Source: Epichloe hybrida
Taxonomy: Eukaryota > Ascomycota > Sordariomycetes > Hypocreales > Clavicipitaceae
Direction: 5' to 3'
Length of the DNA stretch: 64,000 bases
Assembly (NCBI GenBank): GCA_019022495.1
Contig: JAFEKR010000001.1
Span: 1,922,001 to 1,986,000, forward strand
Of this stretch, positions 12,670 to 24,057 are shown in pieces. Within the stretch, counting starts at the first letter, position 1; each line of letters starts with the position of its first letter. Under the pieces are notes generated by a model, which saw only the letters and a list, made by a program, of their open reading frames with translations, was not told where the DNA came from and did not search any database. Position numbers and translations under genes: made by a program.

Positions 12670-14467
12670 GACATACATGCTCTCGGCGCTTGCCAAAAAA
12701 ATAAACAAACATACAGACGAACCACTTGACTAATCCAGCTCACGATGTTATTGGCTTCCGACGCACATCGTGGCACATCTGCATGCCTGAGAGTTGTTGA
12801 TGTGCCCATCTGCATTCACGTTTGAAAGGCGGACGATTGTGGTTTGCATGGATGTGCAGATGTGTGTGACCATGCACGACGTTGGCGCGCGTCAGTCATC
12901 AGGCCACATCATGGAGTGGCTGCGCCGTCAATGGTAGGCGGAGGTTTTGGGGCGTTGACAGGCATTTCCAGCATCGAAAGACTGGTGAAATCATCATCAC
13001 CATCTTTCTGTTTATTGAAGACAGCCCAGCAGCTGCCAGATCCCACCCGCTTAGGGAGGGAGTCTGGCCAATTCATTCGCGCTCCTGCGTTAGCAATGAG
13101 TGTTGGCGCCGCACATGTGCGACAACAGGACGCTTGGCGCATTGCTTGGCGCATGGCTGCAAGGTTGCGCAACTTCACCGGATAGTTTCTTCAGCTATCC
13201 ATCCCTTTGACAAGTTGCACATAAGGCCTCGAAGATGTACTGGGCTCAGTATTCTAGGTTATTAGCAAGGCACCTAAATCTAGCAGAGAAACTGATACGA
13301 TTATGTGTATGCTAAAGACCTTTTTTCATGCCTTTTCTAGTAATCCGTAGGCTCTTTATATTATATTGGATAAGCACTTTTAATAGCATGCAATGGAATG
13401 AATGGGCCGAGATCTTGTCCGCGACATCTCTGGGTCGGATTTATCAAGGCGCATGCATCGTGGGCCACTCACTGGCTGCCTCGTCTGTCGTGCTGTTCTT
13501 GTCGCTTTGTTCTTTTGTTGCCTCGGCGCTCACCGTCAACCCCGGCCCCGGCCCCGGCCCCAGGCCCATAGGAATGCAAGGTAAAACGAAAAGAAAAGAA
13601 AAAAGGGCTTCAAAGTCACAAGCTTGACTGCCAGCTGCGTGGCCAGGCGGAGAAAAATTTGCATGAGAGACCATAGCCCATCTTTGCTGTGAAGGAACTG
13701 GTCAGAGTCTCTCTCATGTAATTTCCGCCCCCCCCCCGCGCGCCATCGTTGCTCAACCTTGCCAGCGCGCATGGCTTGGGAAGATCAATAGACTACGGAT
13801 TCGTAACAGAACAGAAATACATCCATGGTCTGCCCTGGCCTTTTCACCAAGTGAATCATGTCCATCTTTTTGAAACGACCTGCCAGACCCCGTGCAATTC
13901 CAAGTTCCCGGGTCGATCCTTTACTAGCAGCTACGCCTAGTCGAGCACTGGTTTAGAATCGTAGCCGCTAGACAACCTCTCAGGGCTGGACCCCATGCTG
14001 TCATGCTGGCTGGAACGGGAACTACGTATGTAGGAAGCTGATTCTTTGCAGGCCGCACCCCTCCTGATCTGCTGTCGACCAATGATCAATATGAAATGAT
14101 TGTCCGGTCTGTAGCAGATTGACACACGAGGGGCCTTTGTGTCGTCCCGTCACGTATTACATGCCTCCCTAGTCCAACCCCATACTTGACTCTCTTGGTG
14201 CATTGCTGGAAGTCTGGAAGCATATGGACTTAGACACCTGGGTACCTACTAGGTACCTAGGTACCTGCCTCATCTGGGCAGTGTACATGGCTCAGCACCG
14301 GCTTTCCTTGGAGTTTCATGTACCTGCACATTTCTCTTTTATTTTTCTTCTGCGTGTATGTAGTCACTTTTGGCGTCGCGCTACGTATCCATCCGACCAA
14401 GCCGTCCCAGCTCGGGGAGATTGCCAGCACGCCAGCAGAAGACGGTTCCCATTCCCCTTTGTGCCCA

Positions 14468-14526
14468 CCTTCCTTCCACCTTCCACCTTCCACCTTCCAC
14501 CTTCCACCTTCCACCTCCCACCTTCC
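14468..14526. repeat. Heptamer repeat (CCTTCCA)n
   Basis: About eight near-perfect copies of CCTTCCA with one CCTCCCA variant near the 3' end. The overlapping open frames on both strands here are products of this repeat and are not genes. Confidence 0.9.
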
Positions 14527-16159
14527 GCTCCTTTTTTGTCCCGTCGCCTTGGGCCGGTGTGGACCACGTTCTCTGCTGGCACTGTGGCCGCTCCTTCTGT
14601 GTTTTCCCTCCCACGTCCTGAGTGAGTCTTTCTATAGCCACCCCCTCCCCTTTGGCTGTGTTTCCTGAGCCCAATGCACGCCCAATGCCGCCAAGTATGT
14701 ATATTCATATGTACTTACTTCCTGGGGCATGCCTGGGCATGCCTTGGCCTGGCCCCGCCCAGCCACTTATCATCGCAAAACCACATACCATTGTAATCCG
14801 TAGAGTACTTTACTTGGATGGCATCCCGCTCTTTCCAGGAGATGCCAGCTACCGACTCGGTCTTCTTGAAGCTTGTCACTCACCGACAGTTCTGTGCAAA
14901 GATTGTTTAAAAGAAGCATTCCTGTTACAGGACAGTTACGTCCTTTGCAAAACACTTTGCGCCCAGTCCATCATCGATCGGCCAGAGCCTACTGCTCGTT
15001 TTTCGTCATCGCTCAGTACCGATTGAGTACGAAGCAGGAGGGACTACTACATAGGGGCTAGGCCGGATTCTCTGCCACGCCACACTAACACACTACCAAC
15101 ACGCCGCGGGCCTACCAAGACGCCAGCTGAGTCACTCTGCGCGCCAGCCAACCACAGCTTCAGCACTGGCCTGCTCTGCTCTCTGTCTTGTCACAATCAA
15201 TTCACTACCGTCAGGGCGTGCCTGGCACAAGCCTGGCACAACCCTCGCTACCACTTTAAAGTTTGGCCCAAGTCTTGAGAGGACGCGGGCCGATTTTTCT
15301 TGTTCCTCCCAACCCCTTCCCTATCAACCCCCTCGTGGAGCTTCAGGCTCCAAACGAAGACGACGACGACGGCGCTCTCTCTCCCTCCCTCAATTTTTTC
15401 AACCCACGCCTTGTTTCGCGATTGTGCAGCAGGATCCTGCCACTGACCTATCCGCTGGGGGTTTCGACGCTCATTCCTAGTTGTGGAAAGTCAATTTCGG
15501 AAGCTCTGACAGCCTGGTTGCTGTCGCAACTGCTCGTCCAGGAACCATCACCGGTCGTCGTCCTCTGCCGGCGCAAATCGTACTGCAGGATATCCAAAAC
15601 TCGCATTACCTCCGGAAACCTCTTTGGGACCACATTCCGTCGTACTACGCGCACCTCCTTGACGCATACATCAATCGACAGCTGTCTTGTCTTGTGGCTC
15701 ACGACAGGTCCTCGGTGCTTGCGGTACACTGCTTCCCAAAAACAGACACCTGCATAAAGCCAAGGTCAAGGTCGCAGGTCTGCCAGCTCACCACGCATCC
15801 CCCGACGCTCCAGATCTGTCGCTAGTTCGCGTTCCGCCACCACCCTCGGCTTGTATTTTGATTGCAACTGCCTTTTATGCCTCCTGCGTTGGTTTGATCA
15901 GTCCTATTGGCAGATAAAAGCAGGAGACCATCATCACGCGCGCGCACAACACTTTGCAAAGCTCGTTCTGCTGCTTGACCACGGCGAAGAGGGGAGTCAC
16001 CCAATATCTCATTACACACACACCCTGGGCAAACACCAATCCAAACATATCCCGGCTCTGCGTAGATCTATCAGCTCGACATTGGACGGTTTTCCCCACA
16101 TTCCTGCTATACGCCCTGCCTTTTTCTCTTGTCTGCCTCCAGCCCCAGGCGGTTCCAAC

Positions 16160-16210
16160 ATGCACACAGCATCTGGCCTGACTTCATAAATGTCAACACA
16201 GCCATTTTGA
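16160..16210 (+). promoter_or_regulatory. Two abutting short uORFs before the PLC start
   Basis: ATG 16160 opens a 9-codon frame ending TAA 16187-16189, and the next ATG begins at 16190 and opens a 6-codon frame ending at 16210. Both lie within 120 bp of the PLC start codon chosen here. A role in limiting translation is inference; the transcript start is not known. Confidence 0.35.
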
Positions 16211-16275
16211 GGCAGCCCAAGGCTCTCACTTCTTCTCCGCTCATGTGCATTTGCTCTGAGAAGAGACACACAAAC

Positions 16276-19200
16276 ATGTTGTCCGGTAACTCAGAACCTC
16301 AGCAGACAGGTGCCACCCATACTGCAGAACCAACAATGTCTGCACTCGCAACGCAGCTACGGCGTGCTCGCCCCGGCAAAGTTCAGACCACCTTCATTTC
16401 CAACTCACAGCCAACATGTGTACCGGCTTCAGCAATCAGCTCGTCCTCTGTTGCCTCGAACTCACAGCAAGGATCTCCAATCATGTCACCAGACGCTGCA
16501 GTCTTGACCACGAATTCCTCAATCCAGGCCTCGCCCGAGCCCCCTCGACCCAGAGATGATGATCAATTTTCTAGCAGCTTTCAGCTACCAGACTCCATCT
16601 TGTCTCGCAAGACCAGCACCAACTCTCTTGGCAGGAGTTGGATGAGCAGTACAAGTCCCATCGCCGAGGCGATGAGCCCCGAGCCCCAAAGCAACAGCGT
16701 GCATGCCGCTGCCTCCACTGGCACAACGCCTACCGCTTCAAGTAGCAAGACGAACTTGATTCGAAGGCTTTCAAGCCGGGCATCAAGGAGATTGACCAGC
16801 AGAAGGAGGCAATCCTCCGCTGCTCCGACCAGTAGGGATGGAAGCGTTGGTCCTTGCTTCCTACGCAGACGCAGTGACAGCAACAACACTGCGCCGCCCG
16901 ACTTGACACCCACTCCAACAACCGACTCAGAATCTGACATTGATGAACGTGAAGATCTCATGTCAATCAGATCCATTTCCCTCGACCAAGTCCACAAAGG
17001 CTCTTCCGCCAACAGCACCACGGGTTCCCTTTCAGGCAGTGGCAATAACATGGCCGGCCCCGTTATTCCGCTACAGCTCCAACGGGGTACTTGGCTGAGA
17101 AAGATTTCCAAGAAGAACCGATCAAAACGGATATGTCTTGTTTACGATCGAGAGACCAACAAACTCACGTGGGATCGAACCCGACCGCAAAAGTTTCTTC
17201 ACGTCGATGAGGTTCGAGAAATTCGCCTGGGTACCGACATTCAGCAGTATGCTCGTGAATTCAATATTCCTGAATCGGAGCGACTGACGTGGTTCTCAAT
17301 CTTGTACACTACACCCGACAAATCCAAGACGAAGCTCATGCACTTAATGGCAGACAGTGTTGAGAACACACGTCTATGGGTAAATTTCTTGGAAGCCATG
17401 TTGAAACACCGACAAGATGTCATGACTGCATTGATGACGTTCAATGACAAGGCCATCCGGCAATTCTGGCACAAGGAAATGTCCAAGCAGTTTGGAGACC
17501 GACCTCGCACCGAGGACGAGGAAGAGCTCGACATCACCGGGGTAATGCGCGTCTGCCAAAATTTGCATATTTACAGCTCCCAGTCCACCCTGCAGGCCAA
17601 TTTTCGGCTGGCCGATTCCCGGCACCGCGAGGCACTAAACTTCGCCGAGTTCTTCGATTTTGTTCTTCTCATGCGACAGCGCCCAGAAGTTCAGCGCATC
17701 ATTCGCGGTATGGCTGCCAAACCTGACAAAGGCCTTGCTTTTGGGGAGTTTTTGGCCTTTTTGAGAGACGAGCAAGGTGAAGATGTCGATGCCAATATTT
17801 CTTCATGGGAGAGGCACTTTGCCAAGTTTGTCCGCAAGCATAGATCTGATTTTCCCGACGGCCCAGAGTCATCTCTCGACAATACCTACATGTCCGAGGC
17901 TGCATTTGTTGGGTTCCTCACATCAAGACAAAATGGACCACTGACGGAGGAGCCCCAGGAATACACGCTGGATCGGCCCATGAATGAATACTTCATCTCA
18001 AGCTCTCACAACACGTATCTTCTCGGCCGTCAGGTCGCTGGTCAATCGAGCGTCGAGGGATACATCCGCGCCCTGGCTCAAGGTTGTCGGTGCGTCGAGG
18101 TCGACTGCTGGGATGGATCTGATGGTCAGCCGCAAGTTGTCCACGGCAGAACCCTCACTTCAGCTATCAGCTTCAAGGAGGTCATGACGACGATCAACAA
18201 ATACGCCTTTGTCAAATCCAGCTTCCCCCTCTGGATCTCTCTCGAAGTCCATTGCAGCCCCTCCCAGCAAGCCCTCATGGTGGAATTATGAAGGAGGCCT
18301 TTGGGCACAGGCTGATCACTGAGCCGCTGGACCCCTCATCAGGAAAGCTGCCTTCCCCTTCGGAGCTCATGGAGCGAATTCTTATCAAGGTGAAGAAGCC
18401 CAGAGGCAGCAGAGACGAAAGCATGCCCGCCGAGCTCGCGGGTCGGCGGCGTGGAAATAGCCTGACCTCGCCCACCACGCGGCCTTGTGCTCCAGATGGC
18501 ACAATATTGTCACCCTCACAGTCGCTTCCTCAAAGCCCACTTCTGTCAGCCACCCATCAAGCCCGCCGACTTGTCAGCAAGAGCCGTGTTAACACTATCG
18601 CTGAGGGCGAGGTGCAAGATGCTCCCAGTGACACAGAAAGTGGAAGCGAGATTGGAGGCGATGGGAGACGATCGCAAAACAAGACGACACAATACCTCGG
18701 CGTCCTCGGCGTCTATTGTGCCGGCGTCAAATTCTCCGGATTCGAGGACCCTGCAGCAAAGACCTTCAATCACATCTTCTCATTCATGGAGAGCAGTTTT
18801 GCTAAGCACTCTCGTACCAAGGATGCGAAAATGGCGCTCGACATTCACAATATGCGTTATCTTATGCGAGTCTACCCTGACGGTCTCCGGCTGTCCTCGA
18901 GTAACTTCGATCCTCTTATTTACTGGCGTCGTGGCGTGCAAATGGCGGCATTGAATTGGCAAACGTTCGACTTGGGCATGCAACTCAACAACGCCATGTT
19001 CCAGGGCGGCAAAGATGAGTCTGGTTATGTGTTGAAGCCTGATGAGCTTCGCGATATTCAAATTCAGCCCTACAACTCGGCTATCGCCGAGGGGAAAAAG
19101 GAGAGATCTGTGGTGACTTTTACTATCAACGTCATATCTGCTCAGCAGCTTATGCGCCCAGCCAATCTGCCGGCCAACAAGTCAATGGACACGTACGTGG

Positions 19201-19727
19201 AGGTAGAGGTTTTCCATGCAAACGACAAGCGAGACAAGAAGGAGGTCGGCTCTGGTTTGACGCATGCGTTTGACGCACCGCTCAAGTTCCAGACAGACGT
19301 CATCCGCGAAAATGGGTTTAACCCCATGTTTGCTGACGGAAACTTCAAGTTTACAATCACGACAAAACATCCAGAGTTGATCTTTGTCCGTTGGTCTGTC
19401 AAGCTGGCCAGCTACGGAGAAAGCTACAATAGCAAAGAGTGCGCCGCCATTGCCACCTATACCGCAAAGCTCAAAAACCTGAAGCATGGATATCGCACAA
19501 TTCCACTTCACAACCACGCAGGCGACCAATATCTTTTTTCCACGCTTTTCTGCAGAATCGCTGTCGAACCCATCGAAACCAGATTGTTTGACATCGCTGC
19601 CACGACACAGGATGGAAATAAATTCAACCGCCTGGGAGGCAAGGTTTTCGGCCGGGCCAATACCAGCCCTCGCAGCACTTTTGACAAGAACGGTGTGGAG
19701 AAGAACAGCTTTGACAGCTTTGCATAG
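16276..19727 (+). CDS. Phosphoinositide-specific phospholipase C, delta type (frameshifted)
   Basis: Hydrolyses PI(4,5)P2 to diacylglycerol and IP3 at membranes. Domains visible, with residue numbers assuming the repaired frame of about 1150 aa: disordered Ser-rich N-terminus, PH-like region (about 265-380, RGTWLRKISKKNRSKR), EF-hand-like region (390-535), PI-PLC X box (about 558-725, with catalytic His in SSSHNTYLLG and in VVHGRT), linker, Y box (about 806-920, TQYLGVLGVYCAG) and C2 (943-1070). The frame breaks at 18284-18287. The upstream frame ends at TGA 18289-18291 just after QQALMVEL, while the conserved continuation MKEAFGHRL is open in another frame from 18288 to 19727. One missing base, probably an A in GGAATTATG, explains this, and no spliceable GT-AG pair does. 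As written, the X box is truncated and Y and C2 are lost. ATG 16276 is chosen for its context (CAAACATG); ATG 16243 is in frame upstream. Confidence 0.88.
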
Positions 19728-22049
19728 AATGCATGCTTCCCTCACGGTGCTCGCGGATATACCGCCTAAAAACTTTTTATCATTTCAAACATCACTTCTC
19801 TTTCTGAATTTTCATTGGCAGGACTGGTTTATCCTAGCTATTTTTGCTCTTTTAATATGCGAATTCCTTTCTTCATTGTACTACAATCCCCCCCCCCCCC
19901 AAACTGCACCACCGGATTGAGAAATCCCCGGCAGGTTCTCAGACATAGTGGAACACGAGCTACTTTTCACTTCACAAGCAGGATGCTTCTATATCCTCTA
20001 AATCTATTTCTTTTGTGTTTATAACATGTGTGCGATGGAAAAAAAGGCAGATGGGAAAAAATACCCCTCATTACACGGAAAGTGAATGGGACAATTTGTT
20101 TCAATGACGGCATGTACCGTGTTTTATTAGCACCAAGGCAAGGATGGGCAGCATAAATATGTTTTGTTTTCAAAGCTCTTATGAATTGGGCATAAGCATT
20201 GTATGCGAGCTATGGCACAGAGCATTATATAGACAGGATAGGTTCGGACACCAAACACGCATTTATTTGCTCATATGGCCATGATGATGATGAAGACTTC
20301 CTTAACGCCGGTCCTCGCTATTCACTTGTTTTTGCTGTCTTGACGGGGAACAAGTTTTTGAATGTTTCATTTTGTCTCTTTTCCTCTCTCTCACCATTGA
20401 TGGGAGTTTTTTTCAGCTTTTTTTTTTCAGTTTTTGTTCATCATTTTTCCCTGCCCGCTTCAACATGTCTTATTTCGAATGACAGGACAGCACTGCTACT
20501 GGACAGGGATCGGAAGTGCCGCTTTGGACCTCATCGTGAGGGAGATTGGACCCGACGACGGCTCGGCGTTTTGGAAGGGCAGCTAGGGGTGTACAACATT
20601 ATACATATGAACTTTGATGAAAGGTGGGGTTACCGAGCAGACCACGAGAGACAAGGTTGACGTCGTCCATTCTACATGTACGTGCGTTCTCCATTCATTT
20701 GCCTTCTTGTGTTTAGACTGTGATTTTGTATTGATGGGTGGCGCGGCAGGAGACTGTCTTGTCAAGCTGTCAGTCAAGCATGAAAGGAAGGGCGTGAGGG
20801 CGTGGGGGCGTGAGGGCGTGGGGGTGAGGGGTTGTGAGTGGTTTGTAATTCAGGGTCGTGGGCAGATTTTCCTGGTCCTGACATAATAGTACAATGAGCA
20901 AAAAACGATGGGAAGATCGGGGGGGGGTGGAGGGGGAGCCGATAGTATGTACCACTCGCACCTCGCACCTCGCACATTCTAGTCAGCTTTAGGGCAGTTT
21001 AGCCTAGAAGCAGGGAAGTACGGATCCGCAAGGCTAGTTATTGTCCAATAAGTAGAGCGTAGATCTTCAAGGGGCTAGTTTGGGAGATACATGTACATAG
21101 GGGTCCGATGGTGTGGAGGGATGGACGGACGGATGCAGGGAGGACAAGTGCGTTGGGCAGAGTAGATGTTGATTTGAACTGGGAGTACTTGGGTGTGCGA
21201 GATAGATGGAGTGTTTTGGGATGGGCGTGGGCGTGGGCGTGGGGAGCATGATTTTTGGGGTTTGGAGTGGCGTGATGATGGCAAAAGGAATAGATTTGAC
21301 GTGATTTGTGATGTTCGTATCTATCTATATGTTGGGGGTCGAATCATTGCTTTTCAAGTGGTTGGTTTCGTGGGCCATGGCTGAGTCTAGTCCGAATGGT
21401 CTTGCTGATCTGACGACGACACTGTCTGTTGTGGCCATTGTGACGATTGCTGTTGAAAGATTTCTTCGTCCACTTGATGCTGGGATAGATTACTGCTTGA
21501 CTGATCTTGGTTTCGGTGACGGCGGTTGACATGGGAGACCTGATAACAGCAATAGCTTGGTGAAGCTTGAAGCTTGGAACGCAGCATGTGCTTCCAGAGG
21601 ACGAGATGTCTTCATACTGAGACGGATTTTCCGCGCTTCATCTACGATACTGTTGGTGTTGTCTTCACTACGCTCTTCAGTAGATCTGTCTGCGCGTGCA
21701 GATAGCCATGAGGTAGACAAGAAGAGCTTCGCACTACCAAACACCATGCGTCTGCCTTTGGTCGTGCATCATCGGGCTAAAGTGCCTAGACACTTGAAAT
21801 CAAACACGCCATGGTGGAAGCTGGTTGTGCATGTGTCATGGACTCGATTCTGTATGCATTCTCGTTCGTTTATTCTCGCATGTGCGTCCCATCTCGGCTG
21901 CGTAGGGCAGGTGCCGTGGTTGGCAACTGTCGACAGCTGGCTGCCTTGGCTCCAAGGAAGACGACGCTGGCCAGGCAGACTTTCAAAAAAAAAAATTTGC
22001 ACTGCAACATCTTCACAGCTCTTCTTCGTCTTACCAAACCACCGCGAGC
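19728..22049. other. 2.3 kb between PLC and the zinc-finger gene, no gene seen
   Basis: It begins with the T-rich PLC 3' region. A GGGCGTGAGGGCGTGG-type low-complexity block lies at about 20788-20832, and GGGCGTGG units recur near 21220-21245. A minus-strand open frame pair (21387-21747) ends in a Gln-rich sequence but shows no domain or convincing start. The last 100 bp is the CT-rich leader of the gene at 22050. Confidence 0.55.
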
Positions 22050-23246
22050 ATGTCTCAGACCATGGAAGACGGGAAGTGGCGCTGCACGCCCTGCGATCGT
22101 GAATTTCCTACCTGGGAGTCTCTGAAAAAGCATAAAGCCTACAAGCTCAAGACTGGTGCCAAGGACCACATTCATTGCCACGTATGTGGTCAAGATTTCA
22201 AAACTGAGGTCGCCCAATTGCGACATGTTCAACAGGTAATGCAATATCCCCATTACGCGCTCGGATCTTTGGGGAGAGGGTATGACCGAATGCTGACCAT
22301 CTTTCGAGACTCATCCCCAAGAACAAATGCTCGATTGTCCAGGCTGTGGACGAGGACCGTTCCATCGCCTTGCAAGCTTGATGGGGCATATTGAGGAAGG
22401 AGATTGTCCTCGAATTAGTAGCTCCTCTTTGGATGAAGCGCGGGAGAAGAAGGTCGAATTTACGAGGCGCCTTGCGGCGTTAGCCCAAGAGCCCAACAAA
22501 AACGACTACACCAGGTTCCTGTCCCTCGAGCAACCAGCAGAGAGCTTCCACAATGCCAGGTCGGCTACACAAGACCCAGGTTTCGCCATTGTACAGTCGG
22601 AGTTCCCAGCTCTATCTCTATCTGGCGGAAAGGATCACAACGCCACCAAGAGCACGGCGCCGTCTGGTGATTGTAACAAGCCTGGAGGTCCTGCAGCTTG
22701 GATAGAAAAGGAGAACTTATTCCCACATGCCGCAGATGCTCGACGTCCGAGTTCGCAGCAGCTGGAGGCTGCCACTCGGCCAGGTGAAAGGACGTTGTTT
22801 GAGTCTATGGATCCGGATGATCCTGGAAACCCATCCTTCGATGCCGAAAAGTATTACTCGGGTATTATTGAGCAGTATATCTGCCCCAAACTCGGGTGCG
22901 GGTAAGTTGAGCACATGTTCGTGTGAAGCGCGATTCTCAATATATTGACGCTACGAACAGAAAAGTGTTCAAGACTAGCGGTCGCCTGGTCGGCCACCTT
23001 CGCTCGCCAGCTCATGGGGACAAGACATATCGCTGTCCGTATTGCTTCAGGATGTTCAAGACTCTGACGGCAATTACGTCGCATGCGGAGTCTAGCTCCA
23101 TGAACTGCCGCATTCGCGAAACGGACGGCTACAATGCTTTCCTGGACCAATTGACAGCGGGTATGGTCGATGTTGGGAGGCAAAATGAGGATGGAACTCT
23201 TCAGTATACCACGGCGAAGAGCGCTCGAGCCTCTCTTGGTCTTTAA
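22050..23246 (+). CDS. C2H2 zinc-finger protein of unknown function
   Basis: Three exons, 22050-22235, 22309-22901 and 22961-23246, give 354 aa. Donors are GTAATG and GTAAGT. The first acceptor is CGAG before 22309, which keeps frame (RHVQQ then THPQEQ); the alternative AAG at 22321 does not. Finger-like modules: WRCTPCDREFPTWESLKKH near the N-terminus, IHCHVCGQDF...LRHVQQTH split by intron 1, LDCPGCGRGPFHRLASLMGH, then after an acidic Ser-rich spacer ICPKLGCGKVFKTSGRLVGH split by intron 2, and YRCPYCFRMFKTLTAITSH. This resembles a family of filamentous-fungal multi-finger proteins without known role. Nucleic-acid binding is likely from the fingers but no target is known. Confidence 0.85.
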
Positions 23247-24057
23247 GGAGTACAAGCTGAGTGAAATGGGCAAAACTCAGGGTTTTGGTAGTTGGCACGT
23301 CTCCCGACTACGAGCATCAGCCAACTCTCTTCGATGGCGCATTACTCGGTTTGACGTAGGATGACAATAAGTAGGCTTTCGATTTCTGAGACGATAGCAT
23401 GACTAATGAAAGTGGTTTGCGCTTGGAACACGCGGCGAGGAAAATGCAGGTGTTGCTTTGGATGTTTCGCTTTGCAGTAGACCATGGGCTTTCGAGGACA
23501 CTGACTCTGATGGGCTGTTGGCAAACAATCTCTACGTTCAATCGTATGGTACGAATCATAGTAAGAGAAAATCGTTGGAGGAATGCAAAAGACTCTTCAG
23601 AGCGTGCCATATGGGTACGGGGTGGTTGTGCAAATATTTGTCGCAGCCTTAACTTGTGCAGGGTAGGAAGCGAGATCGGCGCTGGCCCAAGTATAATATA
23701 CACTGTACGGAGTAGTCCGTAGTCCGTAGTACGCGTAGTACGGCGTACACACACGATGTTTGTCGCCGCACGCACCCATGCAGGGAGTCAGGGACAGACC
23801 AGATCCGGCGGCATCAGAATGGCCGCCTGTCCCGATCGACTCATTCACGTTTCCCCATATTCAACACGACACGACACGTCAATGCGATCTCTGCCCATAA
23901 CTGCTCCCTGAGCTCTTGCTTCGCTGAACATCGCCGGATAGCCTGTCGAATGACCTCGAAACCGTTTCGTTTCCGTTGACCGAAGCTGCCACATTGGACC
24001 ATTCACGATCTGGACCATCACGATCTCGACGGATCGCCGTCGACCCAGGGGACTACC
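23247..24057. other. Intergenic region before the palmitoyltransferase gene
   Basis: No gene is supported. Notable is 23700-23750, with TACGGAGTA (23706-23714), repeated AGTCCGT units and a tandem CGTAGTACG pair. After 23900 it is the likely leader of the gene at 24058. Confidence 0.55.

Larger units (their letters stand above)
9701..16275. other. 6.5 kb gene-poor region with repeats
   Basis: I find no coding sequence with a recognisable domain, codon continuity or splice logic. Contents: the ura2 3' region, a TATAG minisatellite (10171-10368), poly-T at about 10843-10864, an inverted-repeat element (11311-11559), a 12-bp tandem repeat (12629-12669), CCCCGG hexamers near 13535-13560, a perfect 16-bp palindrome AGGTACCTAGGTACCT (14251-14266) and a CCTTCCA heptamer repeat (14468-14526). 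From about 15100 the sequence is CT-rich with short overlapping open frames and probably is the promoter and long leader of the PLC gene. A non-coding RNA cannot be excluded. Confidence 0.6.

Noticed and set aside
12844..13265. Overlapping frames of 90-127 codons in the gene-poor block
   Set aside because: Three frames on both strands overlap, none with a domain, a start context or splice signals; chance is the simplest explanation.
14203..14708. Several frames on both strands around the heptamer repeat
   Set aside because: A 7-bp repeat keeps all frames open; no conserved sequence is present.
15263..15917. Plus-strand frames upstream of PLC
   Set aside because: CT-rich leader-like sequence; frames overlap and begin at non-ATG codons; no domain.
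16129..16275. Extended N-terminus of PLC
   Set aside because: The frame is open but the codon at 16129 is TTG; the first real ATG in frame is 16243 and 16276 has better context.
21387..21747. Minus-strand pair of frames ending in a Gln-rich tail, possible small gene
   Set aside because: They overlap in different frames without a credible intron or homology that I can recognise.
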